DNA of 64,000 nt from Malurus cyaneus samueli (Eukaryota > Chordata > Aves > Passeriformes > Maluridae): assembly GCA_009741485.1 (NCBI GenBank), contig CM019230.1:7999506-8063505 (forward strand). The letters run 5' to 3'. The translations under genes and the position numbers were made by a program. Positions 35,301 to 48,954 of the stretch are shown here, piece by piece (the stretch's first letter is position 1; every line of letters starts with the position of its first letter). A model generated the notes under the pieces. That model ran no database searches. It had not been told where the DNA came from and saw only the letters and a list, made by a program, of their open reading frames with translations.

Positions 35301-38300
35301 GCGAGACGCAGGTTGGGCAATTAATTGCACAAATGCAATCAGCCGGGGGCATTGCAAACACAGACAGGAAGAAAGTCAGAGCTGCTCTTAATTTGCTCTG
35401 AGGGCACAGGGAAGTGCGGGAGCCGGAACTGCAGGAGGAAGGGCCAGGCTGCTCCCTGGAAAGGTTTCCACAGCCCCTCAGGTGGGTCACCCACACACAG
35501 AAGTCCCGTTTACATGAGAGAATTCCACCAGCTCTAAGCCATAGATTCCCTGAGAAGGGCTTTCTGCTTGGTTTGAGACTCTTTCACAGTAGGAAAAATC
35601 ATGTTCTGTCCCCAGCCCCAACCCTGGCGTTGCTTGGGACAGGAAAAGGGAGTAGATGAGCTGGATTAGGAGGATATGGTCCTATCAGTATTTCTTACCA
35701 TTTCTCAGGCATAGATTATCCCTTCTGTAACAGATCTGAAAAAAAAAAAAAAAAGGATTGCCTGAGTCTCTCCCCGGCTTTAGTGCAAAACTGGAAGAGC
35801 TGGCTGAAGTCACCGGGGGATTCAGTGCTAAGCAGGCAGACTTTGCACTGGAGCAGCTCAGGAGCACTCCACATTCCCAGGATTGTAGCAACCACAATTA
35901 CCCATGGTGCAGGACAGCACTGCATCGCTGGGGTCTGCAGGGGGAAGATGTTTGCAAAAACTGCCATCACCTAAACTCTTGAGCCGCAAAAGGTTTGTTG
36001 CTTAATCGAGCACACATTTAAGGCAATAGTAATGACATATTACAGCCTTTCCACGGGTGCTTTTGAAACCATTAGTCACAATTCCTGCAGGAGAAACAAT
36101 AGTGCAACAACTCGCTCCACCTCTACACCAAGTAAGGGCAAAGTCGGGAGCAGAACCTGATCCCAGTGCTCTGCCCCTGCCTGCACCTCTCTGCTGGGCA
36201 GGACTGTTTGACACCCAGCACTCACAGGGATACACCTTACACGAGTTCAAAAGGCAGCCTTCCCTTCTCCTTTATGGGGATACGTGCACATGTGCCTGAT
36301 TCAGTGTGCATTTACACGTGCCCCTGTGTGCAATTCAGTGTCTGGTTCTGTGTTTGTGTGATTACGTGTGCAGAGGGTGTCTGTGCCATAATCCCAGGGC
36401 TGCTGGGGAACAGTGGGGTTGGAGCAGGGGGTTGGAGCAGCACGTTTGGAGCTGTGGCCGTTTGATCAGCTCCACTGCTCAAACACAAACAGCAAATTGT
36501 GGGACAGGCGTCCTACCGCGGGGCCAAACAAACACGATGAGACAGAAAATGGCTGAAGGGATAATTTTCTGGAATACTCTCTGACAAAGAATCCTTTTCT
36601 TTGCCTGCCCGGCCTCAGAACTACGCAGAGAATCAGTCTCTTGGCTCAGAAGGGCAGGTTAATGTTTAATACACAATGCAGAGCCCACAGGCTTTAAAGA
36701 GGTAAGTCATTTAGAGCTTTTTTTCCCCATGCTCTTTTGTGAATGAGGGAATTTACTGTTCCTGAAAGTGAGGGGTTTGGACTGCTGGCTCGGCCTGGCT
36801 GCAGCTCTGGCAGACTCTGTGCGAGCCTCACCAGCACAGCTCAGATCTGACCTGGCACCCACACCCAGGCAGCAGCAGCCCCAAAAATCCCCCTGCCAAA
36901 CACACCCACCCTGGCAGAGGCACCGAGCTGGCCTCTGTCAGAGAGGCTGTGCCAACCCTGCTTGTCCCCAGCTCAGGTGCCCAGCTCCACACACAGCAGT
37001 GACCTTTGGAGGGATGAACTGCTCTGAGCCCTGGGCACTGCAGGCACTGGGGCTGCAGATGTTGCACTCCTGCAGCAGCTGCTGAACCTGGCCCAGCTGC
37101 GGTGCCCTCAGCAGCTGGTTCCTTCTGCAATGTGTGTGTCACAGTTGTTTCAGGCATGAAAAGCATTGGCTGTGCGTGCTCTGTGCTGTCTCTCCCCCAG
37201 AATCCTCCAGGGAACTGTGCTCCCCAGCATACGGGGTACCTGCATGCAGAAACACAATCGCCCAAACTAAACACAGCAGGGATCAGAGGAGGGAGAGACA
37301 AGCACCGCCAGCTCCACACCGTGGGCTGAGAGCCAGAGGCCCAGGGAAGGTCAGAGGCAGAGAGAGAGAACAGCAGAGGCAACAGCACCCAGAAATGCAC
37401 ACTGCAGTGAGGAGGAAAGGGTGCAAACAAGGAAAGGATGAACCCCATGGGAAAAAAAAAAAAAAAACCCTGATTACGAGGGCTCACACAAAGCGAGACA
37501 TTTGGGAATACTGAGCTGCGTCACTGCCTCTCTGACTGACTCATTCCACCTCTCAGACCACGCTTCTCTTGCAAAAGGGCAAGAAGATGGAGCTTTCCCA
37601 GGGAGAGGTGTGGTGAGGCTCAGGGCTGCCCTGGGGCTCCAAGGCATTGACTGGTAGGCAAAAGTGGGTGTTATGGAGAGAGCAGAACCTCCTGAGACAA
37701 GGAGGAGCAGGAATTGATTCTGCAAACACCTGCCCATGTGCAGCAGAGCAGACCTGAGCTTGGGGAACGGCATCTGTGACAGGTGCAGGGGTAGAACCTC
37801 AGGTGTCAGGACCATAAACCCTCCCCATCTCCCTCTCCAGCTCTGGTTTACATGGGATCCTCCTTTCCTGACCCATCACTCTTTTGTGGCTGAGATGCTG
37901 GAGAGGAGATGCAGAGGAGGTTTCCATCCTGCTCTGTACCAGCAGCCCATGGCCCAGGGCTGGCAGGCAGCTGGCAGGAGGGAAACTGTGACCCTGCACC
38001 TTGGCCCTGGGCATCCCTGAAAAAAACAGCCTGGAGAGCTCCTGGATTCGAGGGAAAGCAAGCAGGAGACCAACCCAAACCTTGTGGGGCTTGGCCAGGA
38101 CAGGGCTGCCCTGCAGGTGCCAAGGAGGGCTTTGGGTGCTGCTGCATGTGCAGTGGGACCTGAGTCCCCAGAATCCAGCAGCTGGGGTGCACTAAGCAGC
38201 AGGAAAGGCCCAGGGGCTCAGCTGTCCCACTGGATCTGCTCCCTGCCACTGGAGAAGCTGTGTGTCAGCAGACTGGCTGTTGGTGACACAGCTCAGCCCA

Positions 38301-39760
38301 TGCTCTGTGCCCTTTGCCAGGCACAATTCCCGTTTTCCGTGCCCAAGCCATTGTTGGTGCCCAGGACAGCAAGATGCTTGTGAGAAAGGACAAAAGCCTG
38401 GCAAACCAGCACTGGGGACTGGCAGAATCTGCCCTTCTCTCTGCCACCTTCTCGAGGAAATTATGACCCCTCTGATGGCTCTCCATCCCCCCTGCAGCCC
38501 TAAGGGAGTGTTCCTTACACAGTGCACCACTCGTGCCAGCCAGTTAATCCATACAGTGCTTGGTTACTTACATTCATTATCCTCATTTAGTTATTAAAAA
38601 AAAAAAAAAAAATCAAACACATATTTTCATTTTTAACAGCTCTGAGAAAGGGTTGTCCAAACTGGGATTAAAACTCTGGGCTGTCTAACTTGTTACTGCC
38701 TAACTTTTCAACTGCAGGAATGTTGGCTGCTCCAAGCTCAGCGGAGCCTTATAAAAACATACCTGCCCAGATCTTGGAGAGGGAGATAGGAATCAGTTGG
38801 GTGATCAAAGTCCCTGATAGCATTCCTGGATCATACAGGCTTTGCAGAGGTCTGCAGGGCTGATTGGCAGTGACCTGGAACTGCTTTCTGCAGCGCTTGG
38901 GGATAATTCAGTGGAATTCACATCCAAGGAGCCTCCAAGCCCTGACTTACTCAGTGGGCATATATGAATCATGTGGCTGCTCTGATGCAGCAGCCTGACT
39001 CTCAGGCTTGCAATTTGGAAGTCAGGGGTAGGTTTATGGAGTGTATTTGGGGTGACCTGTTATTCATGAGCACCAAAGCCACTGAACCATGGAGATGGGG
39101 TGACAGGATGGGAGTGAGAGTAGCTCAGGCCCACAGAGATGGGGAATAATCTCCTACTGGAAATCAAGGCTGAGATCTCAGCTAAATCTGTGTAATTTAA
39201 CAAGTGAACAGGCCCTTTTCCCTGTCCTCAGTGTCATTAGGGACAGTGTGGCCATTTCTAAGTCCCTCTGTCCCCAAATGTCTCTGCAAACCTGACTGCC
39301 ACACCCAGGCTAAACACAAACAGCAACAATGGCAGAAGCCACCAACACTGCTAAAACTTGTCATAGCTCAGTCCTGAGCCACATTTTCTTGCCACTGGCC
39401 AGGTTTTCATGCAGCTGTCTCCCCTTCTTGCTCCACAGTAGGAAAACACAGATGTTCAGCCTGTCAGCATCAATCCACAATGCTCAGCTGCAGGAGGCCA
39501 GGCAGCTGTGGTGACCTAAAGCCTCAGACACTCCCTCTCTCTCTGCTTTTTCCAGGGACTGATTCACTTGGTTAGGACTCAGCACAGCCAGGCCCTCTGT
39601 GGTCTGAAGTGCAGATGGTTAAGAGGTGAATAATTCAGCTGTGTGTTTCCCCCTGTGATTCCATCTCACAATGAAGCACCAAAAACCCACAGCACTAAAG
39701 GATCATCATATAGGATCTGATGGTCAGGCTGCTCTCATTGGGCTGATGGTTATGGTGAGG
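35301..39760. other. Non-coding sequence upstream of the promoter region
   Basis: No gene is recognised. Poly(A) runs occur at 35739-35754 (16 A), 37452-37467 (16 A) and 38596-38612 (17 A). The stretch 35.96-36.10 kb is AT-rich with TAAT words. Frames up to about 219 codons are chance, with no splice or homology support. Confidence 0.45.
36128..36180 (-). mobile_element. Possible MIR SINE relic
   Basis: The plus strand reads aagtaagggcaaagtcggga then gcagaacctgatcccag, loosely matching the reverse complement of the MIR region normally written 'agtaagtggcagagccggga'. It is short and degenerate. Confidence 0.3.
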
Positions 39761-40115
39761 AAGCAAATAACTTAATGAAGCAATTACTCATATCGAATCA
39801 GCGGTTTTTTTTTTTTTTTTTTTTTCCTTCTGCCTTAATTACGAGGAACCAGGAAGAATGTCCAATTACTCAGGGCAGAATTTCATTACCAAACAAGATA
39901 ACATCTGCTCAGCCACAAGGTACATCAGATGGCCATTCTCAGAGAATGGTTAGGGAAGGGAATACTTCAACCTGAAATTAAAGTTGAAGAGGGCATTAGC
40001 AGACGACAAAATAAAAGTTAAAGGCAGTAGTCAATGCCCATTCAATGGAAGGGAAATCCCTGAATGCAAAGGAAGTCTGAATGAAAGGTCGTGTTTTCCA
40101 TTTTCAATAGCTCCA
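39761..40115. promoter_or_regulatory. AT-rich block, possible conserved non-coding element, interrupted by a T tract
   Basis: It contains aagcaattactc, ccttaattacgagg and ccaattactcaggg, TAAT-core words typical of homeodomain sites, around a run of 21 T at 39805-39825. The text 39.83-40.10 kb is free of repeats and of stop-free frames. Conservation cannot be tested here. Confidence 0.3.
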
Positions 40116-41469
40116 GTTTCTGAAAACAAAACTCTTCAAGGTGGCTCATGAGCTGACCCACATGAATACATCCTCCACCCCCCTCCAGGAATCATTGTAC
40201 AATCCCTGAGCTGCTTTCAGAACTGCCTGCTAAGCACTTCAGAATCTAACTACAAGTTTGGAAAACAAAAGCAGGTCAAAGTCAAACTCTGAAACCCCTC
40301 AAAGCTTAATCCATTTTTCACAGATATAGAGCCCTGGTTTATGGCTTTTGTGGTCTGAGTTTGAGCTGAAAGTACAGGAATTAAGTGAGGACCTCAGGTT
40401 TGTGTCGGTTGTGTCCTTCCAAAGAGGTTCAGAAGGGATCAGGATCAGGATCTCACATGCCACCAGGTGAGAGGATCCCCAGTTTCCACCCAGCATCACA
40501 CCCGACCCAGGGCAGGACCTGAACCACCAGGTGCATTTTCACAAGTGCAATTTAGAGAGGCAAATAGGCATCTCCAGTGAAGGGGGAAAAGGGGAGCAGA
40601 GGCACAATCAGCACTGGAGCTCTGAGAAGCCAGGCTTGCTGCTTCTGGAGGGAGGCACAGAAGGTGTGGAGGAGAGGGACCAACCAGCAGAGCCCTGCAG
40701 GCTGAGCAGGGGCCAACAAACAGCCAGGCACCATGGTTTGGCTGCTCCTGTGCCCGTGTGGGGACATCCCTGGGCTGGCAGGAATGGCACAGCCATGCTG
40801 CGAGCTGTGCTTAACTCTCTGCCTGCCACGATTTCCAAACCCAGCTCTGTGAAGGTGATTCAGAGCCTATTCCCACCTGCAGGACCTTACACGTTCACCT
40901 CCCATGTCTGCAAGGCACGAGGTGCCCCTTCCCTGGCAGCTCCCCAGCCCCAAATGCAGAGGGGGAAGCTGGACTGGGGCCATGGGGCCTGCCAGAACTG
41001 GGAAAGGGGAGCGAGGAACTGGGAAACAGAATCAACAGTGAAAGAGCCCACTGAAAATGTGGATAAAGGAAAACCACTGGAGGATCAACCAGAGTCTGCC
41101 TATAATCACTAGCAAAGCAATTACAGAATTAGGGATGATTTGTAACAGACTGAAGAGCTGGATACTTGGCACGTGCAGTGGAAAAGCTGTAAGGAGGGAA
41201 TTCTGTATGCTGGCACCGGGCTCAGGAGCCACAAGTGGTGCAGCCTCAGCACTTCTGTCCTCTACACAGCAAACTGAGCAGCATTTGGATGTCTTTTCTT
41301 ATAGCTCTCAGCTTCCAGCTGTAATTGGGTCCAGCCATCGATTCCAAGTTTTAAAAATCAAAACAAACAAAATTTAGTTATGCAGAATGTTGAAAAAATA
41401 TGAGGCATGATTAATAATAGCCACTGTTTCCTCAGCTCAGTAACACAGAGCAGCTTCCAGCCAACCCTA
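40116..41469. other. Unique non-coding sequence
   Basis: No exon or transposon is recognised. A 193-codon open frame at 40531-41112 lacks splice support and protein-like features. Confidence 0.45.
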
Positions 41470-41590
41470 GCAGCTCTTTTGGGAGGAAATTACTATTGTC
41501 CAGTTTTACAGGTGGGGAAACTGAGACACAAAAGGGCTGCAGAGAGCAGCTGGTTTAGCCCAGCTTTAGAATTGTAGTTCTGAACTTTTA
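41470..41590 (-). mobile_element. MIR SINE fragment
   Basis: The plus strand reads tactattgtccagttttaca, ggtggggaaactgagacaca and agagagcagctggttta, matching the reverse complement of the MIR core ('ccccattttacagatgagga' then 'aactgaggcacagagaggtt'). MIR copies survive at low number in birds. Only the central part is recognisable. Confidence 0.65.
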
Positions 41591-42868
41591 TTATACATAA
41601 AACTCTCAGTTTTCCTGGAAACTGGGGCAGGTTGATGTGTGACACACTGTCACCCAGCATCAGCGATCACTGCTGTCTCTGCCTTGCTTGCTAAAGACAT
41701 AATTCCACTGTTGCTTTCTCTTGTGTTGCACTGGCACAGCTTCATTTCTCATTGCTCTTTATCTTCCATCCGTATCATTTATTCCAGAATTTCAAAGGAT
41801 GATTTTGCTGTCAACCAGCAGCAGCTAAAACATCCACCCAAGGTTTGGGACAGCAGAGAAACCAACCTCTCAAAACCAAACTCATTTCCAATCAAATCAC
41901 GCACGAACAACAACGCCCCAAGCCAAGAAGTCCAAGGCTTCCAAATTAGTTGGGTACAAATTCTTTTGGAAAGCTCCAGAAAGCTCCAGGGGATTCTCCT
42001 GCTGACAGTGAAAGGAGCAAATCTAAAAGACAGAGGAGTTGCAACAGGCAGTGGCTTTAAGGGTAAAAATCAGCTTTATTTGAAGCTCTGCAGTGCCAGC
42101 AAGGAAGCAGGCAGGGCTTCCCACCCAGCTCAGAGTGATCAATCACGGTGAATCATCCCCGGGGAGAGCAGCAGGGAGGTGATTTACACACTGCAACATG
42201 CCTGCTGCTGCTCTGCAGGTACCTGCATGACTGGGCTGACATCCCCACCTCGCAGGGACTCCAGGCGGGCTGGGGAGCGGGCAGGGAGGGGCAGGAGCAT
42301 TTCCCAAATCCCCGTTCCTGCCCAGGTTCTCCCAGTCCCCACAAGGGACTGTCCCAATCTGGTTGATGGGGAAACACCTTGGAGCTTGAATATGTGCTTT
42401 CACCTTATGTATTGCTTTAAAATACCCTGATGGGTATTCCAAACCCGTGGGTTTTTCTGGCTCTGACACTCACATGGTGCAGCACTGGAGATGAAGAGAG
42501 AAAACACAACCACACTGTGCAAAGCTGCCTCACCGAGGGAGGGACAAGCACTGCATTGAGGGTCACTGAGCAAACAGAGCTGGGCTTTGGGTCCAGTTCT
42601 GCACAAACTGGCAACAATTGTGAAATGATGTAGGGAAGCTGCTGTTCAAGAACAACAGAGGGCCGTGGTCTCAGCCCAGCCCTGAGCCCTGCCAAGACAA
42701 GCCAAGCTGCATCAGAGGCTGCTGCCAGCGTTTTGGGGGGCTTTGAGCAGTCAGCTGGGGCTCGGCTGGGGCATGAATGGTTTCCTAACAGAGTGATTCA
42801 GAGTCTGGAGCCGTTTCAGGAGGAGCTGGCTGGTGCCAGGAGCTGTGTGAATGTAGCAGCAAGGAATG
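41591..42868. other. Unique non-coding sequence
   Basis: No recognised exon or repeat. The open frame of about 170 codons at 41639-42151 shows no homology that I recognise. Confidence 0.45.
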
Positions 42869-42906
42869 CTTCCTCCCTCCCTTCCTCCCTCTCTCCCTCC
42901 TCATCC
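42869..42906. repeat. Short pyrimidine tract (ctccctccct type)
   Basis: About 38 bp of tccctccc/ttcctcc words. Confidence 0.85.
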
Positions 42907-43029
42907 CCATTCTCCTGCACTGAACACATCGGGAAAAGCATCCAGAAACCCCCTGGATGGGCTCCCATTTCCACATGGGCAGCAAAGGAAAACCCTACAG
43001 GAGCAGTCACCTGCCTGCTGGGAGGCGAT

Positions 43030-43088
43030 AACAAATAAATAAATAAATAGAAAAAATGGATAACAAATAAATAAATAAATAAACAAAC
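43030..43088. repeat. (aaat)n microsatellite in two blocks
   Basis: Two blocks of about four aaat units each are separated by agaaaaaatggataac, ending in aacaaac. Confidence 0.95.
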
Positions 43089-44479
43089 GCTCACCTCCCC
43101 CGTGACCAAAGGCAAACCGGTCTGTTCTGAGGAGGGAAGGAACAGGAACAGTGAAAGGGTGTCAGAGCCCTGGTGCAGAAGCCTCACTGCTGCTGCTGCT
43201 GCTGTGTTTAATAATTCCTGTTCCCAAAGGGAGCAGGGGCTGTGACCATTCCCACCCCATGAAGGGTTCCCATCCCATCCCTGCCAGTTCCTGCTCCCTC
43301 CCCAGCTCCCAGCCTGGTTCTGAGGATCTGCCTGATGGATTAATTTTCACTCAGTTCCTGCCTTGCCCTCCCCTGGCTCAGGTGCTGTCCCACACAGAGC
43401 ACTTTTTTACACAGCATGGTTTATACAGGAGCCCCTGCTCAGTGTTACAGTGACCATCAACAGGGACAGGGCTTTAACCAATTTAACTCTGCAGCCCCAC
43501 AGAAAGCTTTTCCAGTGAGGTCATTCTGTGTGTACTCTGGACAATTACAAACATCACCTTTTTGCCTTCATTTTTCTTTCCCTGTAAGATTAAAAGTGCA
43601 GAAAGATGCACCCACCTGGCCATGGCTTTTAGCCATCATCTCTGAGCAGAGTATATCAGGATTCTGAGGATAAACACTGCCTGTAAACACTGTTTTGATG
43701 TGGAGGAAAGCAGTGGAAAGTAAGAGTTTAACAAAACTGCTCTGAGATGCAGCTTCAGGATAGTATTACCGAAAAAATACCTCACATTTCAGTATTTGCT
43801 CACTGATTTGAGCCCTGGTGGATTCAGTTCTCCTGCTTCCCCCTTCAGGCAACTTATGAGTAGAAAAAAAAAAATGGATGCATTAGGTAAATAATTTTTC
43901 CTGAAACTTTCAGCAGATTCTGATCTCAGCAGGACATCTTCACAGCCACCTGCAGCACCAAACCCTTCAAGTCTTACTTGTACTGCTTGGTCTTTGTGGC
44001 CACAGGAGTTTTCCCAAGGAGTCAGACCTAAGGTTGTTCATTTTGACACAAAACACAGGCTTTTGCACAAAAATGTTTGCAGTCACCAGATGGAGCTGTT
44101 CCCGATTGAATTTCTTTTTCTGCAGGGTTTTATCTCATGAAGAGCTGAAGGGAAGGCAGCCAGCAGTGTGGTGCCTGTCTTTGGAGAGGCCAAGCATAAA
44201 TCAGTCTGATCTCTGTCTGCAAACCTCTGAGCAGAGCCATTCTCCAGCCACAGCTTCCAAGCTGTGCACGAGGAGAAGAACAAATATAAACATATTTCTT
44301 CTTCCATAAAAGCCAAAAATGTTTTCATAGTAATTATTACTAGCAGCACATGAGCAGTGCCTCACAGCCCACCATTCTGCTTCAAGAATTAGAGGCTGTT
44401 GATACCCACAGCCTCTCAGCAGTGTGGTTCCAACCTGTAGGTTTTCAAGGAGCAATCTTTTCTTGCTGCTGAGCCATGC
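43089..44479. other. Unique non-coding sequence
   Basis: A short (ctg)n run lies at about 43187-43204 and an A run at 43864-43873. Nothing else is recognised. Confidence 0.45.
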
Positions 44480-44800
44480 CCCGTTTCATTGGCACTTCAA
44501 CTTATCTAACCACAAGAGCAGCTTGGCCAATGACAAATTACACTGTTTACACAATTAACAGTTCTGGATGAGCATATCTCTTCCAAAAAACCGTGAGCAC
44601 TTACAAAGCTGTCTTTTTACAGCAAGGAAGAAAGCCAACGCAAGAGCAGAGCATGTGGCTGCCAGTTATAATTGAAATCATTTTAATAATTCATGCCTCA
44701 TTACCTTGCCACATGGCAGTTCAAAGACCATCTCCTAATCCTTTAACCCTTCTCTCCTGCGTCCTTTGGTTTGGTTTCTTAGTTTAATCAGTGAAGAAAC
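44480..44800. promoter_or_regulatory. AT-rich block, possible conserved non-coding element
   Basis: It contains gacaaattacactgtttaca, caattaacag, the ataattgaaatcattttaat region and ttcatgcctcattacc, a mix of TAAT and ATTA cores without repeat character. The resemblance is to developmental enhancers in general; conservation is untested. Confidence 0.3.
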
Positions 44801-47800
44801 AAAATAGGGAATGCTCATCAGCACTTGTCCATGGGGACAAAACCCCACGGGGGCTGGTGAGCCTAAGATCTTAATCCCCTTCCTCCTGCCCTCCTCAGTT
44901 TCCTGATTTGATCTGTCACTGCCAGCTGAACCAGTAAAGAAATTAATAAACTCTCTGTGATGTATCCCAAGCTGTTGGCTGAAGCTGGAATTGCTCTATG
45001 GCATGTCTAGGTACAGCACTGAGGGCAAGGGGAGCTCTTGTTATTTAGCAGCTTTATATGGCCAGGTAAGACTGTGGAAGCAATTGTGTCTTTTATTCTC
45101 GGGTATCTCCTAGGATTTTTCCAGCTTTGAGTTGTCCTCTTGGTAGTCAATCCCACAGCCATGCCCTTTCTCCCTAGGCAGAATTACAATTTGTAAGTCA
45201 GGATGCAAGAGCATTGTATTTTTTAATGATTTTGAAGCTTTTTTTTTCTCCAAAAGTTGCCCCCTTGGCCACTGAGGAAGAGAACACCTGATATCTATTT
45301 ACTCTTCAGTGCTACGTGGGCAGATTGCAAACAATAAAGTAAGATCTAATGTTATTTATGGCTGCAAGTATGGTCCTGTTCTCTTATGAAAAGGAAATAA
45401 CCTTGTAAAAACACATTCATTTTAAGCACAGAGTGTATTTACACACAGGAAGGGTCCCTCCTTCAGCAGTTTAACTCAATGTGGATGAGGGAAACCGAAC
45501 CACGTACACACAAACATGCACCAACATGTGCAAAAGAAGGGCTCTAGCAGGAGATTTCAGCAGCAGAAATGCCAACAGCAGCAAAGACTATCACTCAATC
45601 ATTTATAGCTCGTTACTCAATGTGTTCCAGCAGGCAGATACACAGAGCTGGAGAAAAACCCAGTGATTCGCTGGTGAAGGTTGGAGCATGAGGAGCAGCA
45701 CAGGCTCTGTGTTTTTGTCACCTCTCTAGCTTCAGAGGAGCTGCTGGCAGGGTGGAGACAGCCCTCAAACTCCAGCTGAAGGCAGTTCTTGTGCCCACTC
45801 CTTTGGGTTGGGCTCTTGAGAGGCAGATCTGGGTCCCCCGGCAGCACAGGGTCACCTTGGGGAATGTTTGAAATACACTCAGAAGTCAAACCTCAGGTGA
45901 TGGAAACCTGCCCAGCTCCAAGGGCGTTACAAGTGGAGATTTATCCCGTTTTTTTAAAGTCACAAGGGTTTATCTGTTGAACACACAGAGCTATCCCCAC
46001 GTTCTCTGCACCAGGGAGAGGGGTGGACTCCTCTCCTGCTCCCTCTGTGAAGTGTTATCAGAAGAGTCTCTGTGCCTGTGGATGGTCTGGATTAGTTTGT
46101 GGGGAGTCCCTCGTGCCTTTTCCCAGGCTGGATGAATGCCTAGCAAGAAAAGGGATCTTTGCAGGGAATTTATGAGGCAGCCTGAGCAGCACTCCAGAAG
46201 CTGCATGTTACCTTTGAAGCCCTAAAATAAAATCTATTGACAGATCACTGTAGCTGCAGGGAGAGGACAAAGGTGATCAAACACAGGTTTCTTTCATGGG
46301 TAAGCTCGGTGCCAAAGCACTGTGTGTTCATTTAACAGGGAAAGGAGCACGATCAGTGTGACTCAGGCAGGGCTGGGTGGGTGATGTGCTGCCCACAGGC
46401 ACCATGCTCAGCTGCTCAGGCCATTTGGACCATTAGACCCCATCCAACATGTCATGCTGCTCTTAAATGGTGCAGAACCAAGGTGCCCAGGTGAGTATTT
46501 GCCCTCAGAATACAGATAAGAATTCTTAATTCCCATTTTCTATCACTACTTACATTAACAAGAACAGCCCAGTGACAAAAAATGTTAAGGTTTTCAAGCA
46601 CCATCAAATTGGATTTTCCAGTTTGTAGGAGAGGAAAAGTAAAGGTCACGGTGATCATTACAGCTGTCTCCTTATTCAAAGCAGAGCACTTTAGAGAAGA
46701 GTTTGGCCTCACTTCTAATCAGCATTCAGTTCTGAAGAGCTTGGGGCTCTTCTGGTCTGGGCAAAGGGCCAGGGAGTGACTCTGAAGAGAAAAAGTAAGC
46801 AAAGTCTACTCTAATTTCACTGAGCAAACCAGGTGAAATACAAAAAAAGTAAGCCAATTAAAACATAAAGCTCTAATTCAGTTTTCAGAATTTCAGTTTC
46901 TTTCCCTGTAATAACATTAGGAATTACTCACAGTGAATCAGGCAAGACACTGATCTTGAGTTTAATGGTGTTTAAGGAAGATACAAATGGTGCCTTGGAG
47001 AAAGTGCAACCAACACACAGCAAAACTCAAAGCATCAGAACAGAGCTGTGGATCACAGTAGGAATCAGAGCAGAAGTCCAAGAAGTTGCCACAGCCATGT
47101 TCTGGACAGCTCTGAAAGATTATCACTCCCAAATTCATCCTCTCTGAGAGCTGGCTGCTCATCTCTTCTCAATTCCCAGGCACACTGCACCCTTCAGTCT
47201 TCATCCAGCTTTTCACAGCTGAATCTGCTCCAGCTCCTCCCTTCCAGAACCACGTTCAAGTCTTTGAAGGGATCCCAAGCATTATCCAGTTGAACACAAA
47301 GGAATAAAGCTGACCATGTCTCTCCTCCCTCCTGGCCATCCCTTCCAGCCACACTGCCAGCTCCCAGCACCTCCTGACCATATATTTAGTCTGCAGTAAT
47401 TTGCTTTGCATTGTCTTGTGCGGGGTCCAAGTGCAGGAATTACACATCCAGTGAGGCATCCAGCACTCTGTGAGACCCTGCAGCTCTGGAGACTGCACTC
47501 ATCCTGCTGCTGCTGCCAGAGACTGAGAGATTCATGGGCCAGAGCACCACAGCGACTCAGAGGAGCCTGATGGCAACTCAATCCCAAATCCCTGCCTGTC
47601 TGTGCCACAGAGTGGGTGGAGAAGGGTGGGAGTTGCCATTAAAGTGATTCAGGGATGGGCTCAATGCTGTGGGCACTGAGGGAGGGTCCTGGGCAGTCCT
47701 GCTTGCCAGGCAGAGAGGCTGAGGCACAAGAGTCACTACAACAGCCTTAAAATGGCAAAAATAAACCCCACCTGGTAAAACAAAACCCACTTCCAACTCA

Positions 47801-48954
47801 GGCTCCTTCACTTTGTTTATAAGAGAAGATTGGGTAGGGGAACTTGGTTGGACAGAAAATGCTTGGAGGACAGTGGCCGGGAGACACCTTCCCCTAAGGA
47901 ACCCAAAGCTTCTCATTTGTCCACCTTTAAATGAGATAAAGCTTATCTGTAACTGAACATCTGGCAAAAGCCCCTCTGGGCCAAGCTGTGCCAGCAGCCT
48001 GAGCCTGGAGCTAAACCTGTCATAGCAAAGCAGAGCAAGGAGGATCAACCACAGTGCCCAGCAGAGCAGCAACAGGCACTGAGTCCAGGGCAGCCCAGGG
48101 ACATGGCACAGGGTGGCACCCAGGGTGGCAGCAGGGGTGGCACTCACGTCCTGGTGTCCCCAGCAGCAGGTCACATTTAACCAAGGCCTCAGAGCTGAGC
48201 CTAAGTCACTCCCAAAAAGTGGTGATTGAGGGGCTGCTTAGCCTGACCTGTGTCCTCAGTCCAAGCTGGAGGTACAAATAGTGTGGAATGGAGAAACAGA
48301 GCTGTCACTGCCCCCAACCCCAAAGATTTACAGCCCTGAAGCAGCACTCTGCAGGTGAGCCTGGCCTGGGTGGAGCAAGATCTGAGGAGCAGGAACAGGA
48401 CGTTCATCCTGGAGAGAGCTCCTTCTCTCAACACTGCTCCAGGCACAGTCAGGAATCCTAATCCCTGCCTGGGGTAGAAACAGATTCTTTTGTTGTGTTT
48501 TCATCAATCATTTAAAGGTGGCACAATCATCACCAGGACTCCAGGCATTTCTGCCCCACGGGTGGAAGATGGATGTGCTGTAGGAACGATCAGGACCCCA
48601 CAGACACACAGCACCTGCTTGGATCCCTGAAAATTCATCAGCAAAGGAGCCTTCACCAGGGTGTTGGTGGTGAAGGGAAATCCAGTAACAAGGGTTTCTG
48701 TGGGTCAGATTAAATGGTTTTGTGTTGTCCTGTCCAGGGGCAGCGGGTCCTGGTGCCCACCCGGCCCCAGAGCCCACTCCAGTTCCAAACCGTGATGCCA
48801 AACACGAGCAGGGATAACCCTGCCGTGGCAGGGAACACTAAACACGGCGCTTTTCTATCTAGAGAGCATTCTCCTGTTCACCCTACAACACACAGGCAAA
48901 TTCCTGAGGAAATATCACCCTCTTGTGTCCACAGCGAAGCGAGCAAGGAATGCT
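44801..48954. other. Unique non-coding sequence
   Basis: No recognised gene or transposon. A reverse frame at 47578-48174 (198 codons) has a hydrophobic patch but no splice, homology or conserved-motif support. A T run lies at 45239-45247. Confidence 0.45.

Noticed and set aside
36828..37487. 219-codon reverse frame with an FFFF start
   Set aside because: The Phe run comes from the poly(A) at 37452-37467; the rest shows no protein character.
47578..48174. 198-codon reverse frame with a Leu-rich hydrophobic patch that could be read as a membrane helix
   Set aside because: One hydrophobic patch in Leu/Cys-rich chance translation is weak; no splice sites or neighbouring exons support it.
48590..48710. 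Possible minus-strand exon between an acag acceptor and a gtgctg donor
   Set aside because: The acceptor has a weak pyrimidine tract, the donor is non-optimal and two frames are open, so chance is the simplest reading.
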